Source: a bacterium
GTDB taxonomy: Bacteria > Myxococcota_A > Bradymonadia > UBA7976 > UBA1532
Assembly (NCBI GenBank): GCA_030424955.1
Contig: JAUHVS010000181.1
Location: 1-9,333 of the forward strand
Direction: 5' to 3'
DNA: 9,333 bases
Made by a program: the position numbers and the translations under genes. The notes under the pieces are model-generated. The model was not told the DNA's origin. It worked only from the letters and a program-made list of their open reading frames with translations, and searched no databases. Every line of letters starts with the position of its first letter. Positions within the stretch are counted from its first letter, which is position 1. Positions 1-5,382 of this stretch are shown here, piece after piece.

Positions 1-150
1 GCAATAGCCAACGCAGAGCCAAGTAGATCCCCCTCAGAACTGCTTGCCACAGTGCGCGGGGGCAGACCGATTGTCCAGCATTCGAAGCCAGCGGGTTCCC
101 TCCGGCATGGCTCTGGTAGATGATGATGACTCCAAGAGGGGGACGCAGAC
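1..150. other. Upstream non-coding stretch before the cytochrome gene
   Basis: This stretch is visibly less GC-rich than the rest of the window. I see no gene that can be supported. A very short frame at 107-154 (15 codons, ending in an ATGA overlap with the cytochrome start) is described under findings. TTGCCA at 44-49 resembles a -35 box but has no convincing -10 partner, and 60-75 is an imperfect sigma-54-like match. The promoter of the cytochrome/barrel pair is probably here, but I cannot place it. Confidence 0.5.
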
Positions 151-684
151 ATGAGGCTGATGACGGTCTGCCTGTGGGCGGGGCTCACGGCGTGCAGCGC
201 GCGCACCGCGCCCCCACTGGGCCCGGACACCAGCGGGCGGGTCGCGCAGCAGCGCAGCCAGACGCTCCGCCAGGCGGAACACCCCGAGGACCACACGGCC
301 CGCTTCCGGGTGGCGCACGGTGAGGCCGCCGCGTCCGCCGACGCGAAGTGCGGCGACTGCCACACCGGCCTGTCGGCCGATCCGCGCCAGCGCTGCCAGG
401 ACTGCCACGCGCTGCTGCTGCCCCGGGATCACACGCTGCGGTGGCAGGGGGTCAGCCACGGCCGGGCCGCGGCCCGCGAGCCCCGGCGCTGCGCGACCTG
501 CCACGAGGTGGACACCTGCACCGAGTGCCACAGCGTGCCACCGCGCAACCACAGCCCGCTCCAGCGCTTTCGCATCAAGCACGACCGCGCTGCCCGGCTG
601 AACCCGCGCGCCTGCGTCACCTGCCACACCTTCGAGTCCACGTGCGCCGAGTGCCACGCCCTCGACGCGTTCCCCTTCCGGTGA
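151..684 (+). CDS. Hexaheme c-type cytochrome lipoprotein
   Basis: This 177-residue protein should carry electrons at the cell envelope. A very short lipoprotein signal ends in the lipobox L-T-A-C (Cys15), followed by Ser, which under the E. coli rule favours the outer membrane. Six CxxCH heme-attachment motifs start at residues 67, 82, 114, 123, 155 and 165. They fall into three two-heme modules, each preceded by two histidines (48/56, 94/103, 134/144), and the second histidine is always 11 residues before the first heme Cys. The mature part has no Met, so the sixth ligands are most likely His, giving low-potential bis-His hemes. The start is the first ATG after an in-frame stop at 127-129, with a purine-rich AAGAGGGGGA at 134-143. 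The gene ends 8 nt before the barrel gene. Heme binding is near certain; the electron partner and exact location are inferred. Confidence 0.9.
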   Translation: MRLMTVCLWAGLTACSARTAPPLGPDTSGRVAQQRSQTLRQAEHPEDHTARFRVAHGEAAASADAKCGDCHTGLSADPRQRCQDCHALLLPRDHTLRWQGVSHGRAAAREPRRCATCHEVDTCTECHSVPPRNHSPLQRFRIKHDRAARLNPRACVTCHTFESTCAECHALDAFPFR

Positions 685-688
685 GGTG
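684..688 (+). promoter_or_regulatory. Ribosome binding site overlapping the cytochrome stop codon
   Basis: AGGTG at 684-688 shares its first base with the TGA stop of the cytochrome gene and lies 4 nt before the ATG at 693. This arrangement suggests translational coupling and supports 693 as the barrel gene start, rather than a start in the long open frame running upstream of it through the cytochrome gene. Confidence 0.5.
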
Positions 689-692
689 CCCC

Positions 693-2333
693 ATGGCTCG
701 ATTGGTGGCAGGCGAGGCGCTGGTCGCCCTGGTGTTCATCGGCGCGCTGAGCGCCCCCGCCGCAGCCCAGCCCGAGGGGCCGTGGATCGGCACCGACCGG
801 TCGGCTGAGAACCGGCTGATCCTGGACGTCGGCGTCACGGCCGGCGCGGTCGCCGCCCCGCTCTCCGGTCAGCCCGACAGCCTCGGCCTGGTGCCCGCCG
901 ATGACGACGTGCGCGCCCACACCGGCTTCGTGCTGGGCGACGTGCGGCTGGGCACCGTGGGGCGGTCGGGCGTGAACACGTACGCCATGGCCACCGGCGC
1001 CTTCAACCCGGACGGCCAGCCCGATCAGGTGGCTCGGGAGGCCACCGCGAACGACGCCGCGATGCACCGCCACCCCGCCGATCCCTATGGCGGCGCCGCG
1101 CTCTTCGTGCACCAGGCCTACGGTGAGATCGACGGCTTCACCACCGCCGGGGCCGCCGCCCGCATGCACCTGCGGGCGGGCCGGCACCACCACCTGGGCC
1201 TGCGGGCCATCACCTTCGACGGGGCCACCCTGGGCTACCGCGGCGAGGTGGTCGACGTGGCCCTGCGCGGCGGCCGGCGGTCGGGCGTCTTCGCCGATCT
1301 GCAGCGCGACCCCGGCCTGTTCGGCGCCGCCAGCCTGCGCGCCGATCTGGCCCGCAACGGCGGCCCGCCCGTGCTGATCCGCGGCGAGATCATGGCCCTC
1401 ACCCGCCAGATCGATCTGGACGGCCCGGGGGACCGGCGCCTGGGCTTCGGCGACACCGCCGACGTGCGCGCCATGATCGGCGACCTCGGCCTGGACGTGG
1501 ATCTGTCCACCGACGTGCTGCTGTCCCTGTCCGCCGAGTTCGCCGAGGCCGTGCCGGGCCACATCCGCGGGCGCCTGCTGTGGAGCAGCGCCGGCGGCCA
1601 CGCCCTGCGCGTGCACCTCGATCAGAAGATCGGCGCCGATCTGCCCTACGACCTGGCCATGGGCCGCGGCATCCGGGTGCGCGACCAGCGCACGGGGCTC
1701 ACCCGCCGCAGCACCCACGAGGTGTTCCGGCTCAACATCCCCGACCGGCAGGCCTACACCGACGTCGAGGCGGGCTTCTTGGCCCAGCTCGCGCCCTGGC
1801 TGTCGGTGGAGCCCGAGCTGATGGCCCACGTGGTGCTGGCCGACGCCGAGGATCGCAGCGCCTACGACGCCGACCAGCTCGGCTGGGGCCTCGTCGCGGC
1901 CGCCGACACGGCGCTGACGCCGCTGTCGGGGCTCGAGGCCGAGCTGGCCTACCGCGGCCGCCAGACCACCCGCACGGGGGACACCGTCGCGGGCCTGGTC
2001 ACCGACGTGGGGGCGGGCGCCGAGGGCCAGGTGCACGAGGCCGAGGTCAGCCTGCGCTACACCCGCGCCGATCAGCCGTCGCGGCTGCGGCGCATGCTCG
2101 CGGGCCGCTGGCTCACCCTGGAGGTGGGGGGCTTCGTGCGGCGCACGACGCTGGAGAACCGCTACCTCACCGCCGACGAGCAGCTCGTGGGCGGGCAGCT
2201 GCGGGCCCGCCTGAAGCTGGCCAACCGCTGGACCCTCGACGGCCGCTACGAGGCCGCCACGGCGTCCGACGTGACCCTGGCCGAGCTGAGCACCTACCAC
2301 ACGGCCCGGCTGCGGGTCGGCGCCGCCTGGTAG
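693..2333 (+). CDS. Predicted outer-membrane beta-barrel (porin-like) protein paired with the cytochrome
   Basis: This 546-residue protein starts with a clear Sec signal peptide: a hydrophobic stretch to about residue 19, then an Ala-rich site, cleavage probably after Ala25. The mature part contains no cysteine and no heme motif. It is built of alternating polar/hydrophobic stretches separated by Gly/Asp/Arg-rich turns and ends in Trp, as expected for a barrel inserted by the BAM machinery. Residues 161-184 (RAGR, three His, then FDG and GYRG) resemble the strand pair found in general porins. The open frame continues upstream through the cytochrome gene, but the signal peptide and the ribosome site place the start at 693. 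The position directly after a hexaheme lipoprotein suggests the barrel houses or anchors that cytochrome, as MtrB/PioB-type barrels do. It is shorter than MtrB (about 700 residues) and I see no direct sequence match, so the family is unassigned. An unrelated porin is the main alternative. Confidence 0.75.
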   Translation: MARLVAGEALVALVFIGALSAPAAAQPEGPWIGTDRSAENRLILDVGVTAGAVAAPLSGQPDSLGLVPADDDVRAHTGFVLGDVRLGTVGRSGVNTYAMATGAFNPDGQPDQVAREATANDAAMHRHPADPYGGAALFVHQAYGEIDGFTTAGAAARMHLRAGRHHHLGLRAITFDGATLGYRGEVVDVALRGGRRSGVFADLQRDPGLFGAASLRADLARNGGPPVLIRGEIMALTRQIDLDGPGDRRLGFGDTADVRAMIGDLGLDVDLSTDVLLSLSAEFAEAVPGHIRGRLLWSSAGGHALRVHLDQKIGADLPYDLAMGRGIRVRDQRTGLTRRSTHEVFRLNIPDRQAYTDVEAGFLAQLAPWLSVEPELMAHVVLADAEDRSAYDADQLGWGLVAAADTALTPLSGLEAELAYRGRQTTRTGDTVAGLVTDVGAGAEGQVHEAEVSLRYTRADQPSRLRRMLAGRWLTLEVGGFVRRTTLENRYLTADEQLVGGQLRARLKLANRWTLDGRYEAATASDVTLAELSTYHTARLRVGAAW

Positions 2334-2360
2334 GGCGACGCCGGATCAGCCGCGCCCGCG

Positions 2361-4271
2361 CTACAGCGCCGGCACCACCAGCCCGTGCTCATCGCGCAGG
2401 GCCGCGCAGGCCGCCCGGTTCAGCGCGGCGGACTGGTCGAAGCCGCTGGTCAGCACCACGGTGCTGCACAGCGCCTCGCAGTTGCGGATCAGGCCCCCAT
2501 CGCGGTTGTCGGCGTTGAGCTTGGGCGTGCCCCGCGCCTTCTCGCCGGCGATCTCGATGATGCAGGCCGCGCGCTTCTTCTCGAACACGAGCGGCGAGAC
2601 GAACTCGGGCACGCCCAGCGCCGCCCCGAAGGCCAGCGGCGGGATCGGGCAGTCCCCCAGGGTCTCCAGCGCGTCCCAGCCGGCGGTCGAGAAGCGCAGG
2701 AAGCGCTCCACGTCATCGCCGCGGCTCGCGGCGCCCACGCGGCTGCTCTTGCTCCAGAACAGGTTGAAGGCCTCCGGCGACTGCGGCATCGAGTAGTCGC
2801 GGCACATGTCGTTGAAGGTGTTCTTGCGGTAGCCGATGAACTCGTCGAAGCGCTGCAGCCCCAGCTCGCCCGGCAGCGCCAGGTGGCAGCTGTCGGTGCA
2901 GTGCTCAGCCACCAGGCTGTAGAACGCCAGCGGCACCCCCTGCCAGCCCAGGGGCACGTCGGCGGCCTCGTGGGCCAGCGGGATGGCCGTCGGCGTGGCC
3001 GTGAAGCGGTCCAGCGCCTCCAGGGTGGTGCGGTTGCCCGGCAACGGGTTCGTCTTCAGGATCAGCCGGTTGATGGCGTAGGCGTCATCCATGTCCGCCG
3101 ACAGGTCGAAGCGCAGCGGCGTCGCCCCGCCCACGATCAGGCCCTCGACGTCCACCGTGCCGTCGTCGCGCACGGGCAGCGGGCCCGTCAGCGGCGCCGC
3201 GTTCATCAGCGCGTCGCGGGTGAAGTCGATCCCGGCGACCCCATCATAGAAGTTCAGCAGCACGTCGCGGTCCCGCAGCGCGAAGCGCGGGTTGATGGGC
3301 AGCAGCTGCGCATCCAGGGTGACGTCCTCGACGGTGGGGTTGGCGAAGTCGGTGGGCTCATAGGCCCGCCCGCCGTGGCAGTTGTTGCAGATGTTGGGGA
3401 TCACCTCGAAGGGCGACTCCACCCCGTCGAAGTTCAGATCGATGCGGTCCATCAGCGGCGCGTCGGCCTCGACCCCGCGGTACGCCCCGAACATGATCGT
3501 GGGCTCGGTGCCCCCCACGGGGATGTCGTAGTGCATGGTCACCGACACCGCCTCGCAGGCCTTGCAGTTGGCGTCGACCGTGGGATCGCAGCGGGCCTCG
3601 GCCAGGGTGACGCCCGAGGCCACCTGCCCGTTGGCGTCGGTCTTCAGGCCCCCGGCCACCCGCTCGGGGCAGATGAAGTTGAGGTTCACGCACGCCACGC
3701 CGCGGCCGGTCTGCCCGTCGATGATCGGCCGGCCCTGCGCGTCGGTCACCGTCTCGTTGTTGCACAGCGTCACCCGGAACACCGGCAGCGCGTGGGCGTT
3801 GAAGTAGGTGATCTGCAGATCCTCGTCGGAGCGGCCCATGTCGGTCGTGCGGCAGTCGGGGGCGAAGCCATAGCGCACACACCACTCACCCATGGTCGCG
3901 GGCATGTCGGTGCGGGCGTAGTAGCCCCCGGCGTAGGTCTTGGAGTTCGTCGAGCAGGTGTCGCCGGCCGTCAGCGGGCCGAAGCGCTGGGTCGCCCCGG
4001 CCTCTTGGCGCACGCTGCGGGTCAGATCGCCCCCGACGTTGTTGTTGCTGCCGTCGGCGTTGAAGCACGCCGGATCGTCGTCGTTGTCGATGAAGATCCG
4101 GTCGGTGCGCTCAAAGGATGACGAGCGGGACGGGGGGGCCGACTCGCCCTCGTCCTCGGTGCACCCGACGGCCGCAAAGAGCACCAGGAGCCCGCAGCCC
4201 ACGCTGGCCAGGCCGCTGCTCACACGCCGAGGCCCCCGGTGGCCCTCTGCGCCCCTGCTGTTCACCCTCAT
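2361..4271 (-). CDS. Large cysteine-rich lipoprotein with two c-type heme-like sites
   Basis: This 636-residue protein has a long basic N-region (Arg12, Arg15, Arg16), a hydrophobic core and a lipobox A-V-G-C with the lipidated Cys37. An acidic, Ser/Pro-rich tether (about 38-55) follows, so the protein should sit on a membrane. A canonical heme site CNNCH lies at 295-299. A second site, at 458-463, is CTDSCH, with three residues between the cysteines instead of two; Met495 in YSMPQSPEAF is a plausible distal ligand for it. The mature chain also has 16 other cysteines, including a CKAC at 236-239, suggesting disulfides. I do not recognise a named family; myxobacterial proteins of this general style exist. 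A diheme electron-transfer role is inferred. The gene converges on the barrel gene with only 27 nt between stops. An ideal ribosome site supports the ATG start. A GTG at residue 17 is an alternative but would lose the basic N-region. Confidence 0.82.
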   Translation of the reverse strand: MRVNSRGAEGHRGPRRVSSGLASVGCGLLVLFAAVGCTEDEGESAPPSRSSSFERTDRIFIDNDDDPACFNADGSNNNVGGDLTRSVRQEAGATQRFGPLTAGDTCSTNSKTYAGGYYARTDMPATMGEWCVRYGFAPDCRTTDMGRSDEDLQITYFNAHALPVFRVTLCNNETVTDAQGRPIIDGQTGRGVACVNLNFICPERVAGGLKTDANGQVASGVTLAEARCDPTVDANCKACEAVSVTMHYDIPVGGTEPTIMFGAYRGVEADAPLMDRIDLNFDGVESPFEVIPNICNNCHGGRAYEPTDFANPTVEDVTLDAQLLPINPRFALRDRDVLLNFYDGVAGIDFTRDALMNAAPLTGPLPVRDDGTVDVEGLIVGGATPLRFDLSADMDDAYAINRLILKTNPLPGNRTTLEALDRFTATPTAIPLAHEAADVPLGWQGVPLAFYSLVAEHCTDSCHLALPGELGLQRFDEFIGYRKNTFNDMCRDYSMPQSPEAFNLFWSKSSRVGAASRGDDVERFLRFSTAGWDALETLGDCPIPPLAFGAALGVPEFVSPLVFEKKRAACIIEIAGEKARGTPKLNADNRDGGLIRNCEALCSTVVLTSGFDQSAALNRAACAALRDEHGLVVPAL

Positions 4272-4277
4272 CGCTGA

Positions 4278-4282
4278 CTCCT
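4278..4282 (-). promoter_or_regulatory. Ribosome binding site of the heme lipoprotein gene
   Basis: AGGAG on the minus strand lies 6 nt before the ATG at 4271. It is the best Shine-Dalgarno match seen in the window and fixes the start of the lipoprotein. Confidence 0.7.
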
Positions 4283-4314
4283 GCTTGGCACGAGGCGCGG
4301 ATCACGCGGCGCCG

Positions 4315-4331
4315 AGCGCCCACCGGGCGCT
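4315..4331. repeat. Perfect inverted repeat between the divergent genes
   Basis: AGCGCCC-ACC-GGGCGCT forms a stem of 7 pairs with a 3-nt loop, about 44 nt upstream of the lipoprotein start. It could be an operator, or a hairpin in the lipoprotein leader if transcription starts further upstream. In DNA this GC-rich, short GC stems also occur by chance, so the role is open. The remainder of 4272-4507 shows no promoter I can defend. Confidence 0.35.
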
Positions 4332-4497
4332 GTCCGCCGACCCATCTGCTTCGCTTGCCTGCCCACTGTGCCTGCGCGGCACACACATGGTCCAGGGTCA
4401 TCGGCGGGCGAGGGCCCAGGCCGCGCGCCCCACAGCGCCCGCAGCGTTTTGCGCGGGGCCCGCCCGCTGTGCGACCCTGCCGGTCCACCGCCTCGAT

Positions 4498-4501
4498 GGA
4501 G
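4498..4501 (+). promoter_or_regulatory. Ribosome binding site deciding the start of the alkylation-repair gene
   Basis: GGAG lies 6 nt before the ATG at 4508. An in-frame ATG at 4496 overlaps this site and has no good ribosome site of its own, so 4508 is the preferred start. Confidence 0.6.
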
Positions 4502-4507
4502 CGTCCC

Positions 4508-5185
4508 ATGACCGTGGACGAAGCCCTGGCGGCCTTGCGCGAGGCCGGCTCTGAGCAGATTCGCAGCATCTACGCCCGCCACGGCGTGGCCGAGCCGCAG
4601 CTCGGCGTGCGCCACGGCGACCTGGACCAGCTGCGCAAGCGCATCAAGACCGACGACGCCCTCGCGGCCGGCCTGTGGGCCACGGGCATTCACGACGCGC
4701 GGGTGCTGGCCTGCAAGATCTCGGACCCGCGGGCCATCCCCGCCGAGACCCTCGACGCCTGGGCCGCCGACACCAACAGCCACGTGCTGGCCGACGCCCT
4801 CGGGGGCCTCGCGGCCAAGAGCCCCCACCGGGCCCGGCTCGCCGAGACCTGGCGGGCCGACCCCCGCGAGCTCGTCGCGCGCCTGGGCTGGCGGATGGTG
4901 GCGCACCGGGCCATGGGCGAGCTCGACCTGCCCACCCCCGTGCTGGTGGCCTGGCTGGGCGAGATCGAGCGGGAGCTGCCCACGGCCCCCAACCGCACCC
5001 GTGGCGCGATGCTCGACGCGCTCATCGCCATCGGCGGGACCCACGAGGCCGCCCGCGCCCGCGCGCTGGCGGTGGCCGACGCCCTCGGCCCCATCGAGAT
5101 CGACCACGGCGAGACCGCCTGCAAGACGCCCGACCCGGTGGCGTACATCCAGAAGATGGCGGCCCGCACCGCCCGCACGCCCTGA
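4508..5185 (+). CDS. DNA alkylation repair protein, AlkD-like HEAT-repeat family
   Basis: This 225-residue cytoplasmic protein matches what I know of the DNA_alkylation (AlkD-like) family in length and pattern. Visible family features are the LGV...LR.R.IK segment at 32-47, LWATGIHDARVLA at 56-68, an SDP turn at 72-74, and the C-terminal DHGETACKTPD at 199-209, which is typical of a bacterial subgroup. The chain is almost entirely amphipathic helices, as in a HEAT-like superhelix. Characterised AlkD enzymes are glycosylases that remove N3- and N7-alkylpurines without flipping the base. The helix around Trp128 (GWRMVAH), which I would align by eye with the AlkD catalytic Trp/Asp helix, has no Asp, so glycosylase activity is not assured. 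All 16 Asp codons are GAC, unlike the neighbouring genes. The gene appears to stand alone, divergent from the lipoprotein. Confidence 0.8.
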   Translation: MTVDEALAALREAGSEQIRSIYARHGVAEPQLGVRHGDLDQLRKRIKTDDALAAGLWATGIHDARVLACKISDPRAIPAETLDAWAADTNSHVLADALGGLAAKSPHRARLAETWRADPRELVARLGWRMVAHRAMGELDLPTPVLVAWLGEIERELPTAPNRTRGAMLDALIAIGGTHEAARARALAVADALGPIEIDHGETACKTPDPVAYIQKMAARTARTP

Positions 5186-5202
5186 GCGCGGCGCCGTCTC
5201 TT

Positions 5203-5218
5203 TGGCACCTCATCGGCG
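5203..5218 (+). promoter_or_regulatory. Possible sigma-54-type promoter upstream of the GYF/TPR gene
   Basis: TGGCAC at 5203-5208 contains the -24 GG, and a GC follows at 5216-5217 with exactly 10 nt between, as sigma-54 promoters require. The TT normally before the -12 GC is CG here, so the match is partial. Transcription would begin near 5229, inside the palindromes at 5221-5235, leaving a leader of about 150 nt. Confidence 0.25.
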
Positions 5219-5220
5219 AC

Positions 5221-5235
5221 CCACATGTGGCCACA
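5221..5235. repeat. Two overlapping perfect palindromes, possible operator
   Basis: CCACATGTGG (5221-5230) and TGTGGCCACA (5226-5235) are each perfect 10-bp palindromes sharing five bases, so the motif alternates CCACA/TGTGG/CCACA. This is a plausible binding site for a dimeric regulator in the 197-nt gap before the GYF/TPR gene. No protein can be assigned to it. Confidence 0.35.
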
Positions 5236-5244
5236 GGCATCTAT

Positions 5245-5260
5245 GCGCCCCGAGGGGCGC
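5245..5260. repeat. GC-rich inverted repeat, possible transcription terminator stem
   Basis: GCGCCCCGAGGGGCGC is a perfect inverted repeat that can fold as six pairs around a CGAG loop. It lies 60 nt after the alkylation-repair stop. No run of T follows, so a classical intrinsic terminator is not supported. Confidence 0.35.
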
Positions 5261-5332
5261 GGGAGAGGCCCAGACCCTTCGCGAGCCGGGGGGATTGCGC
5301 GGGCCAGATCCCCTCGCGGGTTGCGACGCAAC

Positions 5333-5361
5333 TCGACGAACACCCCGTGTGACTTTACGAT
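5333..5361 (+). promoter_or_regulatory. Weak sigma-70-like promoter candidate
   Basis: TCGACG (5333-5338) and TACGAT (5356-5361) each match the -35 and -10 consensus at four of six positions with an ideal 17-nt spacer. Transcription would start near 5368, about 15 nt before the ATG at 5383. The inverted repeat TTGCG-A-CGCAA lies just upstream at 5321-5331. This competes with the sigma-54-like candidate; neither is certain. Confidence 0.2.
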
Positions 5362-5382
5362 GCCGCGGCGGTCTTGGCCGCC

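Noticed and set aside
60..75. Sigma-54-like sequence upstream of the cytochrome
   Set aside because: GG and TTG are correctly spaced, but the near-invariant GC of the -12 box is GT, and the -24 box is also imperfect.
34..657. Long minus-strand open frame opposite the cytochrome
   Set aside because: It is a shadow created by GC bias. The plus strand has a lipobox and six CxxCH motifs; the minus-strand product has no recognisable pattern.
348..692. Upstream extension of the barrel open frame
   Set aside because: It overlaps the cytochrome gene in another frame. The signal peptide and the ribosome site place the start at 693.
429..2300. 623-codon minus-strand open frame opposite the barrel
   Set aside because: It has a low-complexity Ala/Gly/His/Val composition and no signal or domain. 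It is explained as antisense to a GC-rich gene.
2334..2360. Shared bidirectional terminator between the barrel and lipoprotein genes
   Set aside because: The 27-nt gap contains no convincing inverted repeat.
2385..4121. 578-codon plus-strand open frame opposite the heme lipoprotein
   Set aside because: The minus-strand gene has a lipobox, heme sites and an AGGAG ribosome site, whereas this frame encodes Arg/Val/Gly-rich sequence without motifs.
4286..4300. TGGCACG, a perfect -24-like box, upstream of the alkylation-repair gene
   Set aside because: No GC occurs at the required 10-nt spacing, and the box lies over 200 nt from the gene and overlaps the lipoprotein leader.
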